Assembly (NCBI GenBank): GCA_964567125.1
Contig: CAZMLC010000012.1
Span: 1 to 47,064 of the forward strand
DNA length: 47,064 nt
Source: CAZMLC01 sp964567125
GTDB taxonomy: Bacteria > Verrucomicrobiota > Kiritimatiellia > RFP12 > UBA1067
Reading direction: 5' to 3'
The notes beneath the pieces are model-generated. The model worked only from the letters and a program-made list of their open reading frames with translations. It searched no databases and had not been told where the DNA came from. Positions 13,923-21,886 of this stretch are shown here, piece after piece. The stretch's first letter is position 1. Each line of letters begins with the position of its first letter. The position numbers were made by a program, and so were the translations under genes.

Positions 13923-16511
13923 CTATTTGACCATGAGGACCGATCCGAAATTGTAGGCCAGATAGAGGGTTTTGGTTGCGGGCTCGTGCTTGACGATCCA
14001 GCGCGAAGGCAGGTTGGCCTGCATGAAGCTGGCGGTGAGGGTCCCCGTATAGGTGGCCAGCGGATAGCGGACATCCTCTCGGTTCAGCGTTGACCCTGCC
14101 ACGAGATTGAGTGTGGTCTGCGAGAGGTCGAGGTTCCCCGTGATCGCGATGCTGCCGGCTTGTCCATTGGTTGCGCAGGCCACCCAGTTGGTGCCATAGG
14201 AGAGGGCGGCTGCGGCAAACGTCAGGGTGCCGGTTGGCGCGGTTTCAAGCGTATCGGTGATCGCAAGCGCGGTGCAGTTGCTGATCGTGCCGCAGCCGGA
14301 GAGCGTCGTCAGCGTCAACGCCTTGTCCGCAACGTGCAAAATGCCCTTGGCCTGCATCGCCACCGTATTAGCGGCCGGGAGGGCGTTGTTTGTGCCCATG
14401 CGCAGTTCGCCTTCGAGAATACGGGTGATGCCATTGTAGGTGTTGGTGTTGTCGAGGCGGATCGATCCGGGGCCGAACTTGGTCAGCCCGCCATCGTGCT
14501 CAGCTCCGCTGCAGAGGGGATTCTTGATGGTGATGCTTGTACTGTTGGAAATGATCATGCCGCCGGCGCGCACATAGACCGTGATGCGGTTCAACCAGTT
14601 GGTGTGGCCTGTCCCGAGAAAATCAGACGCGCCGGGTTTGACCTCGATGCGTCCGCCATCCAGATTCAGGTAGCCCCAGCCGGCATTCGCGGTATCGATA
14701 TAGAAATTTCTCAGGCGGATTACGCCGCCGGTCTGGATATTGACGGTTGTCTGCGCGGCCGGGGGTTGTGATTGCGAGATGCGCAGCGCGCCGCAGTCGA
14801 GGATGCCGCTGTCCTGAATGGTGGTTGTACCGCTTCCGGTCAGGCCGTTGAGTATTTCCTGATTGGCCGCATTGAAAAGGCCGTTGGTGATCCAGAGCTT
14901 ACCGCCACTGGAGATATTCACGTACTGGCAGTCCGTGTAGGCTTCCGGCAGGTTGATCGAACCGCCGGCGAGCAGGAAGACATTGCCGGAGCCGATGATA
15001 TAGAGCGGCGTGATGATGGACGGCCTGGATTTGTGGCGGAAGAAGGTCGTACCGCTTTCATGGACGATCGTGCCGCAGCCGCTGCTGTTGAAAGCGAGAA
15101 AATAAAGCGTGTTCGTCCGGCTGTCGCCAGACGCCAGTATGAGCTGCCCGGAACCGACCTTATAGATCCAGTTCGAGGCGGAACCCGCGTTGATCACACC
15201 GTTAAGGCGTTGGGTATAGCTCTGCGTGTGGAAGTAGGCGAGGCTATTGCTGCTGACGAAAAGTTCACGGTTGCTGTGGATGCTGGTATTCGCGGCTGAA
15301 ATCAGATAGGCGGTGTTCGAGAAGGTGATGCTGCGCTGGAGTGCTGCCGGTTGTGCGCCGAGGTTATTATCGTCGATAATATTGAGTCCGCCGCTGGCGA
15401 TGAAGACGCCGCCGTTAAAGGTGTTAGTTCCACGCAGCGAGAGATCGTTGGAGCCGCTTTTATAGAGGCCGCCATCCATTGGGGCACCGTTGAGCAGGGG
15501 TTGCCAGATCGTAATGTTCTTTCCTGCGGTATCGATGCGGCAGCCGCCTTCGCGGATATAGGCGAAAACGTTGGCCCACGTGGCGAGATTGCCCGGGGAT
15601 GCCAGGAAGCCTGTATTGTCCGCAGTGGGGATCACTGTACCGCCGTTGAAATTGAGCGTCCCCTTTTGGCCGATGGAAAGCGAGCTGTCCAGCGTGAACT
15701 GCTGGAGGCGCAGAATACCACCGGTATTGATGTTCACGACATTCTTGTCGGGCGCAAAGGTCGATTTCTGGACGCGCAACTGGCGGCAGTTCAGCTCGCC
15801 GCCATTCTGAACCGTGATGTTGCCCATGCCATAGAAGGCATTTAAAAGTTCGCTGCTGTTGGTGGCGACAAAAACACCGCTATTTTGCACCAGCAGGGTG
15901 GAGGAGTTCGCGCCATTTTTCCCGCCGACAATGACATATTTATCGTCGCGTACTACGACCAGTCCCCCCGAGACTTCGAAAACGCCGTTGGAAATATGAA
16001 AGGCCGGGTTGTTTTCCGGATCCGAGTTAGTGCGCGTTACAGTTGTTGTGCCGGCGCTGTGGATGACACGTCCATCGGTCATCTTGAAATTATAGAAGAG
16101 ATTGGAGGCGGCATTCAGTGTCAACGTGCCGGGACCGCTGGCAAAGACGCTGGCGTTGTTGTTCGTCATGAGCAGCGGTGCTGTCAGCGCCGCTGCTTTG
16201 TTGGAGGCGACAAAGACAGAACCGCTCAGGTCCAGCGGTCCTCCTGAAAACTGGTAGTTATCCCCGGTGATGGTCATATTCTGCACCTGGATCCCGCTGG
16301 ATTGGATGGCGAGCGCAGGGGTTCCGGAAACGGGGAAAATCGCGGAATTACCGTTGATCCAGGCGCTGCCGTTCCAATTGAGTGTTGAAAGATCCCAGAG
16401 GTTATCCGTTGCGCCGTCCCACGTTGAGTCCGCCGCGGAGATCTGCATCGCGATAGCAAGTGAAAGACCGATTGTCATGGCCTTAACCTGATGCCCATGG
16501 ATTCTACTCAT
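13923..16511 (-). CDS. Secreted autotransporter-associated beta-strand repeat protein
   Basis: An 862-aa protein starting with a signal peptide (about residues 1-28, ending SLAIAMQISA-AD). The rest is a beta-rich, Asn/Gly/Thr-rich sequence. The N-terminus has the TWDG...LWDLSTLNWNG pattern found in autotransporter-associated repeat proteins. Two copies of the passenger repeat are clear: GGLYKSGSNDLSLRGTNTF near residue 350-383 and GGLTKFGPGSIRLDNTNTY near 672-705. They are parts of two larger tandem modules about 327 aa apart. No C-terminal beta-barrel, LPXTG or PEP-CTERM signal is seen; the protein ends FGSVLMVK. ATG 16511 is preferred over GTG 16517 because AAAGG lies at the right distance. 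It is probably a cell-surface or outer-membrane-associated beta-helix; function unknown. Confidence 0.8.
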   Translation of the reverse strand: MSRIHGHQVKAMTIGLSLAIAMQISAADSTWDGATDNLWDLSTLNWNGSAWINGNSAIFPVSGTPALAIQSSGIQVQNMTITGDNYQFSGGPLDLSGSVFVASNKAAALTAPLLMTNNNASVFASGPGTLTLNAASNLFYNFKMTDGRVIHSAGTTTVTRTNSDPENNPAFHISNGVFEVSGGLVVVRDDKYVIVGGKNGANSSTLLVQNSGVFVATNSSELLNAFYGMGNITVQNGGELNCRQLRVQKSTFAPDKNVVNINTGGILRLQQFTLDSSLSIGQKGTLNFNGGTVIPTADNTGFLASPGNLATWANVFAYIREGGCRIDTAGKNITIWQPLLNGAPMDGGLYKSGSNDLSLRGTNTFNGGVFIASGGLNIIDDNNLGAQPAALQRSITFSNTAYLISAANTSIHSNRELFVSSNSLAYFHTQSYTQRLNGVINAGSASNWIYKVGSGQLILASGDSRTNTLYFLAFNSSGCGTIVHESGTTFFRHKSRPSIITPLYIIGSGNVFLLAGGSINLPEAYTDCQYVNISSGGKLWITNGLFNAANQEILNGLTGSGTTTIQDSGILDCGALRISQSQPPAAQTTVNIQTGGVIRLRNFYIDTANAGWGYLNLDGGRIEVKPGASDFLGTGHTNWLNRITVYVRAGGMIISNSTSITIKNPLCSGAEHDGGLTKFGPGSIRLDNTNTYNGITRILEGELRMGTNNALPAANTVAMQAKGILHVADKALTLTTLSGCGTISNCTALAITDTLETAPTGTLTFAAAALSYGTNWVACATNGQAGSIAITGNLDLSQTTLNLVAGSTLNREDVRYPLATYTGTLTASFMQANLPSRWIVKHEPATKTLYLAYNFGSVLMVK

Positions 16512-16820
16512 ATACACACCTTTGACCGCATTGCGCAGGTCATGCCCGTCCAGTCAAAGCGCACCCACACTCCCTGTGGACTTCTGATGCATACCTGACG
16601 CATATATGAATTTTGTATTACAATAACATGAAGCGAATTTTGGTTCAAATAAAAAGGGGAGTGACGTAAAAAATTCAGTGACGGGCAGACTGTCCTGATT
16701 GAAAAAATCGGCGCTGGGGTTTTCGCTTGACGATGCGACCTCAGGTTTGCATTAATACAAAAACTACGCGGTGTGGGTAGCGTGAAACAGGAACGTCCGA
16801 TCAGAAAGGAGGGAGGTCGT
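16512..16820. other. Divergent intergenic region
   Basis: This region separates the minus-strand surface protein from the plus-strand small membrane protein. It is AT-rich in the middle and holds an 11-bp palindrome TTGTATTACAA (16613-16623), a direct repeat of GAATTTTG (about 16608 and 16635) and a small CCACA-N5-TGTGG hairpin (16564-16578). I could not place a convincing promoter for the minus-strand gene. Confidence 0.4.
16727..16756 (+). promoter_or_regulatory. Possible promoter of the small membrane protein gene
   Basis: TTGACG (16727-16732) and ATTAAT (16751-16756) are 18 bp apart, and the -10 has a TG one base upstream (TGCATTAAT). The start codon lies about 65 bp further on. Confidence 0.4.
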
Positions 16821-17246
16821 ATGAATTGGAGTGAAATTTCGGAAGCGGTGGTCGCAGGCACATTATCCGGGGTAATCGTCTCGGTTGTGACTGCGTTCGG
16901 GACCTATTACCTCCATTTTTTCCTGGCCAAGGCGAAGATGCGACGCGCGCATATTCGCCAGCTGATCGATGAGCTTGAGGAACATGCGTGTCGATGGTTG
17001 GCGCTCCTGCATACGGGCTCGGCTGCCGATCAGCACGCGCCCATCAACAGGCACGGGCTCGAATATCGCCTGTTTCACATTGCGTTGCGGCGGTTGAGCA
17101 GCGTCTTGACACCTGCGCAACGTGCGGATTTAGTGATGCACTGCACGGATTTAGCGGCTCAAAATGTTGCGACTCCGCAGCAGGCTGCAGGCGAGTTGGA
17201 GCAGTTGCTGGAAAATCTGAAAAGGGTCTATCAGGAGCATGGATGA
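16821..17246 (+). CDS. Small single-span membrane protein of unknown function
   Basis: A 141-aa protein that I do not recognise. Residues about 9-36 form one hydrophobic segment (VVAGTLSGVIVSVVTAFGTYYL). After it come basic residues (KAKMRRAHIRQ), suggesting a short outside N-terminus and a cytoplasmic C-terminal domain. That domain is helical, with a likely coiled-coil end (AAGELEQLLENLKRVY). The start at 16821 is supported by a very strong RBS, AAAGGAGGGAGG at 16805-16816. It is the gene directly before secY (116 bp between them), but secY has its own promoter. A link to secretion is only a guess from position. Confidence 0.65.
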   Translation: MNWSEISEAVVAGTLSGVIVSVVTAFGTYYLHFFLAKAKMRRAHIRQLIDELEEHACRWLALLHTGSAADQHAPINRHGLEYRLFHIALRRLSSVLTPAQRADLVMHCTDLAAQNVATPQQAAGELEQLLENLKRVYQEHG

Positions 17247-17291
17247 ACGCGTTTCGGCGCTCGGAGGCGTCGGAGGCGTCATACTTTCAGC

Positions 17292-17320
17292 TTGAATATT
17301 TTCTGACAGTTCGCTATAGT
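17292..17320 (+). promoter_or_regulatory. Promoter of secY
   Basis: TTGAAT (17292-17297) and TATAGT (17315-17320) with a 17-bp spacer lie 43 bp before the secY ATG. This supports independent transcription of secY away from the ribosomal operon. Confidence 0.75.
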
Positions 17321-17362
17321 TACTTTCCCATTTTATGAGTAATAAGACAAAAGGATGTGTAC

Positions 17363-18745
17363 ATGCTCTCCACGTTTGCTAACACGCTCAAGATTCCTGA
17401 ATTGCGTAAACGCATTTTAATTACGCTTGGGTTGGTCTTTATTTCCCGTTTAATTTCTATGATTCCCACTCCGGGTGTTGATTGGCGTACGCTCCAGATG
17501 GAACTTGAGCGTATCCGCGAAACAGCAGGTTCCGGCGGCGGCATGATGGATTGGTTCAACGTGTTTAGTGGCGGTGCATTGAATCAGTGCGCCATCGGGT
17601 TCTTGAGTATTTGGCCGTACATCAGCGCCTCGATTATCATTCAGCTGCTGACTGCGGTCGTGCCGCAATTGGAGCGTTTGGCTCGTGAGGGTGATTCAGG
17701 CCGCACCAAACTGGCGCAATATACGCGCTATCTGACGATCGGTATCTGCGTGTTTCAGGCTTCAGCGCTCTCGACGGCGCTGCAAAATCCGGCTGCGCTC
17801 GGACTCGGCAATATTCAAATCGTGACGCGTCCCGGGGTCGGCTTTACGATCGTGACGACGATCTGTATGACGGCGGCATCGCTGTTTGTGATGTGGCTGG
17901 CTGATCAGATCACGAAGAATGGTATTGGCAATGGCACCTCGCTGATCATCATGATCAACATCACATCGCGCCTGCCCGTGGCTATCCTTGAGGCGTGGCA
18001 GCGTTATTTCGGTTTAAGCGGCATCGAGGCGACGAAGAGCCCGGTGGAGCTGCTCCTGTTGTTGCTTTTCGGGTTCCTCGTTGTGATGGGGACTGTGATG
18101 CTGACGCAAGGCGTGCGCAAGGTGCCGATCCATTCGACGCGGCGCGCAGTCGGCGGCGGTGGCGCGGTTGGCGGCGGGCAGCAGACCTATATGCCCTTGC
18201 GCGTGAACTACACGGGCGTTATGCCGATCATCTTCGCAGGTCCGCTGATTCAGTTCCCGGGCGCACTCTTTTCGCGCATTCCCGCTGAAATGGAATGGCT
18301 GGGGTGGTTGCGCTGGACAGGGACGCAGTTGGTGGATATGACCAGCCCGTTGCACTTGGTGGTCTACGCGCTGCTGATCATGTTCTTCTCGTTCTTCTGG
18401 GTCGCTACGCAGTTCAATGCGATGCAGATCTCGGACAACCTCAAACGCGATGGTTCGTATGTGCCGGGGATCCGTCCGGGCCGTGCAACCGCGGAATATC
18501 TCGATGCGTTGATGACGCGCGTCACCCTGATTGGCGGCCTCGGCCTCTTGATTGTCGCGCTGGTGCCTCAGGTCTTGCGTGGTTGGATGGAGGTTCCATG
18601 GGAGATGGCCTCTTTCTTCGGCGGTACAAGCTTGCTCATTATCGTGGGCGTTGCACTGGATACGCTGCGCCAGATGGAATCACACCTCCTGATGCGCAAC
18701 TACGACGGGTTCCTGAAACATGGGCGCCTGCGTGGACGCCGTTAA
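17363..18745 (+). CDS. secY: Protein translocase subunit SecY
   Basis: A 460-aa SecY with the full ten-helix plan, the central channel of the Sec translocon in the inner membrane. Recognisable blocks are IPELRKRILITLGLV, SRLISMIPTPGVD, the loop after helix 2 with GGALNQCAIGFLSIWPYISASI, and loop 8/9 with NLKRDGSYVPGIRPGR. Loop 6/7, which in E. coli carries basic residues that touch the ribosome, here reads RRAVGGGGAVGGGQQTY (about 260-276), a glycine-rich tract. ATG 17363 is preferred over GTG 17357 because AAGGA is 7 bp upstream. It is normally just after rplO in the spc operon, but here it is monocistronic with its own promoter and terminator; adk, map, infA and rpmJ do not follow. Confidence 0.96.
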   Translation: MLSTFANTLKIPELRKRILITLGLVFISRLISMIPTPGVDWRTLQMELERIRETAGSGGGMMDWFNVFSGGALNQCAIGFLSIWPYISASIIIQLLTAVVPQLERLAREGDSGRTKLAQYTRYLTIGICVFQASALSTALQNPAALGLGNIQIVTRPGVGFTIVTTICMTAASLFVMWLADQITKNGIGNGTSLIIMINITSRLPVAILEAWQRYFGLSGIEATKSPVELLLLLLFGFLVVMGTVMLTQGVRKVPIHSTRRAVGGGGAVGGGQQTYMPLRVNYTGVMPIIFAGPLIQFPGALFSRIPAEMEWLGWLRWTGTQLVDMTSPLHLVVYALLIMFFSFFWVATQFNAMQISDNLKRDGSYVPGIRPGRATAEYLDALMTRVTLIGGLGLLIVALVPQVLRGWMEVPWEMASFFGGTSLLIIVGVALDTLRQMESHLLMRNYDGFLKHGRLRGRR

Positions 18746-18776
18746 GCGCGGAGCTTCTTCTGCAGAAATTAATTGC

Positions 18777-18812
18777 AAAAACCTGCGGCACGATGAATGC
18801 CGCAGGTTTTTT
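18777..18812 (+). terminator. Intrinsic terminator after secY
   Basis: A 14-bp stem AAAAACCTGCGGCA/TGCCGCAGGTTTTT (18777-18790, 18798-18811) with a 7-nt loop and a T run. It ends the secY transcript before the next surface protein gene. Confidence 0.93.
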
Positions 18813-18922
18813 CGCTCCAATAAAAATTGACGTAGGCATCCTGAAGGACTGGACAGCGCGATTTTTTTTTGCAAAACTATAAAAGGTTGATTGGAAAATC
18901 AGAACAAGAAATGAGCAGCATT

Positions 18923-21658
18923 ATGAAGAAAAATACGTTTATTCCAGTTCGGCATGCGATCGGTGTGATGGTATGCGCCTTCCTGGTAGGTTCGGCAATC
19001 GCGGAGCAAACGATCCAGATCGCCAAACACACTGCGACGTTCGTTCAGGTTCGCTACGACTATCCGTCATCCGGACAGTCAACGTGGTACTATTGTTTCA
19101 CGTCCGGCGCAAAACCGGCGATCAGCCACATCACGTTCGCCTTGAATTATCCGGGTATTTCAATTCTTGGCGCGGGCATGTGGGAAGATGGCAACATGGA
19201 TAAGTTGCTGTATAAGGCGGGGATGCCGGAACCCGGTTCTTTTCCAGCAGCGCCGAAGGGCGACCCCACCACGAAAATCACGGGCTTGAAATTTGACTTG
19301 GGTTTTGACGAAGGCGCTTCGCGCTGCTACTACTTTACGGTCAACGGGAATTACACCGCGCAGGATATGACGGTGGCGATTAAGGCGGGCAATGGCTTTA
19401 CAACCGGGGTTTTGCCGGGACCCACAGGTGATGTGATGGCGCCCGATCGCACATCTTCGATCGGCGACCGGGTCTGGATCGATACGAATGCAAATGGTAT
19501 TCAGGATGCAGGCGAGGTCGGCCTGGCCGGGGTTACCGTGAATTTACTTTCCTCCGACAACGAGGTGCTGGATACGACCGTGACGGATGCGTCGGGACTC
19601 TACCTGTTTGACGGTTTGGTCGACGGAGCATATCGCGTCCAGTTTGTCCGGCCGGCTGGATATGCCTTCACCTTCCAGTACACGCGTGCAATGTCTTCCA
19701 GACACATCGCATTGGTCGGAACGGTTTCCTCCGATACAGATAGCAATGCGGATGCCGTGACGGGATTGACGGATTTGATTGAGTTGCCTGCAGATACGGC
19801 GGATCTGAGTATTGACGCAGGGCTTGTCGCCAGCGATGCGTCACTGATGTTGACGAAGCAGGGCACTTTTAACCCAGGTACGACTAATCCATGGGATTTG
19901 TGCACGGCGTTTGGTCCTGTGCATCATTTCAATGCCCTGATCTTGGGCGATCTGGCAGCTTTTGGTGGCGATACGGAAGGGCGCCTGGCTGTCGGCGGTA
20001 ATGCGTCGATCACCGCGAATTACAGCGTCGGGTTCAGTGCGGTTGGTTGGGCGGTTTCCAATGCCTTCGGTGGAACCGTGGATGCGTTTATCGTCGCCGG
20101 GGATTTAACGGATGGTTCGTGGGGTGTGAACGGCAACGTCGTCTACGGCGGTGAGCGCACGGGCGCGAAACGGTGGATGTCGAGCGGAAACCTTGTCCGT
20201 AAAGTTGTGCCTGTCACGTTCCGCAAGGATGGCAATGTTCCCTCGGATGGCAGCGGGATGACGTTCGATTCGATGCGGACGAATCTGGAGGCGCGCAGCG
20301 AGCACTTAGCCGCGTTCGCAGATCGTGGCGTGTTGAGCGTGGATAACGGCGATCCCTATTATTTGACGCTTACAGCGACAAATGCGACCTTCAACGTCTT
20401 CAATGTGTCGTCCGCGGTATGGAATGGTTCAGGTAAGCAGATCAAGGTGATCGCGCCTGCGGGTTCCACCGTGTTGATCAATGTTCACGGTTCATCGGTC
20501 TCCATTGTCAATTCAACGATGGTTGTTGAAGGGACAACGCTGGAATATGTCTTAGTCCATTATGTGGATGCGACGAATGTGACCACGAGTGGCTTTGATC
20601 ACAACGCCTCGGTCTTGGCCATGAAGGCGGGCGGCACCCTCGCGGGTGGCGCGATCAACGGGCGCGCCGTTTTCGGCGGGTCGATTACAACAACGAATGG
20701 CTTTGAATTCCACAATTTCTACTTTAAGGGCGTGCTGAGCGATAACGGTGCCGCAGTACCGGCACGGCCCTCGATGCAGTATACCTTCACGGTTGTCAAT
20801 ACGGGCAACGCTGTTCTGGAAGGGGTTGCGGTCACGGATCCGCTGGTGGCAATCGCGGGCGACGCCGTAACCTTGCAACCCGGCGCGACAAACGTCCTTA
20901 CGGCAACGCTGATCCTCTCCGATGAAACGCTGGCGCAGGGCGTGTTGACCAACACGGCAGCGGCTGTGGGAACGACGCTTCTGGGCTTGAAGATCACTGC
21001 CTCGGCAAGCCATGTGGAGGTCTTTCCGCCTGTTGATGATCCGCCCAGCGGGCCGAGCGATGATGGCCAGTATGAGGAGACCGACAAAGCCGATTTTGTA
21101 ATTCAGTCTGTGGATGTGACGCCATCGCCCAGCGTGGCCGGTGCACGCTTTACTGCGAGCGTGCGCATCAAGAATGAGGGTCAGCGTCCCGGCGATGCCG
21201 GAGTCGTCGAGTTCTGGGTGAATAACACGGTTTACGCTGCGCGTCCTGAAGGCGATCCGACCGCTTCCGTGGCCGCAGGGGTGATTGGCGTCGGGGAGAC
21301 AAAAGTTGTCGAACTGGCTAATTTGCGTGCACCGTTTGAGACGGGGACTTTCCACACGCTGGCGGTCGTGAACCGGGCAGCTTCCACGGAAGAGTGGAGC
21401 TACGGCAACAATCATGGCGGTGCGACGTACACGGTTGAGTATCTGACCGTGAACGTGACAACGACGCCGGAGGGTATGCTGCTGTCATGGAACAGTCTGC
21501 CGGGGTATTACTATTTCGTGGAGCGTGCGAATGGACTTGACCAGCCGTTTACGGATATTGTTGACAACCTTTCTGCAACGCCGCCTGTGAATACGTATCT
21601 GGATACGAGCCTGCCCGGGGGCGCGGCGTTCTATCGGGTGTGGGGATATCGGCCGTAA
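18923..21658 (+). CDS. Secreted multidomain surface protein (SdrD-B, choice-of-anchor A, CARDB)
   Basis: A 911-aa protein with a signal peptide (MKKNTFIPVRHAIG..., cleavage near VGSAIA-EQ). Next comes an unnamed beta-sandwich-like domain of about 150 aa. An SdrD B-like (Cna-B) domain follows at about 178-300 and includes the calcium-loop pattern DTNANGIQDAGE. A choice-of-anchor A domain (about 318-606; LILGDLAAFGGDTEGRLAVG) comes next, then a DUF11-like repeat (about 612-700), a CARDB domain (about 725-850), and a fibronectin-like C-terminus ending AFYRVWGYRP. No sortase or PEP-CTERM signal is visible. The role is probably adhesion or surface structure, inferred from domains only. The start is uncertain: ATG 18911 is in frame four codons earlier, and neither has a good RBS. 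It is flanked by terminators, hence a single-gene unit. Confidence 0.8.
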   Translation: MKKNTFIPVRHAIGVMVCAFLVGSAIAEQTIQIAKHTATFVQVRYDYPSSGQSTWYYCFTSGAKPAISHITFALNYPGISILGAGMWEDGNMDKLLYKAGMPEPGSFPAAPKGDPTTKITGLKFDLGFDEGASRCYYFTVNGNYTAQDMTVAIKAGNGFTTGVLPGPTGDVMAPDRTSSIGDRVWIDTNANGIQDAGEVGLAGVTVNLLSSDNEVLDTTVTDASGLYLFDGLVDGAYRVQFVRPAGYAFTFQYTRAMSSRHIALVGTVSSDTDSNADAVTGLTDLIELPADTADLSIDAGLVASDASLMLTKQGTFNPGTTNPWDLCTAFGPVHHFNALILGDLAAFGGDTEGRLAVGGNASITANYSVGFSAVGWAVSNAFGGTVDAFIVAGDLTDGSWGVNGNVVYGGERTGAKRWMSSGNLVRKVVPVTFRKDGNVPSDGSGMTFDSMRTNLEARSEHLAAFADRGVLSVDNGDPYYLTLTATNATFNVFNVSSAVWNGSGKQIKVIAPAGSTVLINVHGSSVSIVNSTMVVEGTTLEYVLVHYVDATNVTTSGFDHNASVLAMKAGGTLAGGAINGRAVFGGSITTTNGFEFHNFYFKGVLSDNGAAVPARPSMQYTFTVVNTGNAVLEGVAVTDPLVAIAGDAVTLQPGATNVLTATLILSDETLAQGVLTNTAAAVGTTLLGLKITASASHVEVFPPVDDPPSGPSDDGQYEETDKADFVIQSVDVTPSPSVAGARFTASVRIKNEGQRPGDAGVVEFWVNNTVYAARPEGDPTASVAAGVIGVGETKVVELANLRAPFETGTFHTLAVVNRAASTEEWSYGNNHGGATYTVEYLTVNVTTTPEGMLLSWNSLPGYYYFVERANGLDQPFTDIVDNLSATPPVNTYLDTSLPGGAAFYRVWGYRP

Positions 21659-21725
21659 TCCTGCGCTGACCGCAAAGGCCTGGCGCGGCGTTACGCATGC
21701 GCGCGAGGCTGGACGCTTCTAAATG

Positions 21726-21759
21726 CCGTTCTTCAGATGTTATCTGAGGAACGGTTTTT
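21726..21759 (+). terminator. Intrinsic terminator after the SdrD-B protein gene
   Basis: CCGTTCTTCAG (21726-21736) pairs with CTGAGGAACGG (21744-21754) with one G-T pair, followed by TTTTT. Confidence 0.88.
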
Positions 21760-21800
21760 GTTTTCCACTCCATCTGCAAGGCGAAAAAAGTAATATTTCC

Positions 21801-21830
21801 TTGCTATTGATTCGCTAATATTTATATTAT
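21801..21830 (+). promoter_or_regulatory. Promoter candidate of the giant surface protein gene
   Basis: TTGCTA (21801-21806) and TATTAT (21825-21830) with an 18-bp spacer lie in a very AT-rich leader (21780-21870). The RBS CAGGAG at 21873-21878 precedes ATG 21887. Confidence 0.55.
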
Positions 21831-21886
21831 CTTTTAATACTTTATTAATCTGTATGGTTTAATCACGATAAACAGGAGTGGTGAAA

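Noticed and set aside
14160..16247. Several open frames on the plus strand opposite the 862-aa surface protein
   Set aside because: No RBS and no domain pattern; the minus strand has a signal peptide and clear repeats.
17262..17280. Tandem CGGAGGCGT copies after the small membrane protein
   Set aside because: Only two short copies; too little for a repeat array.
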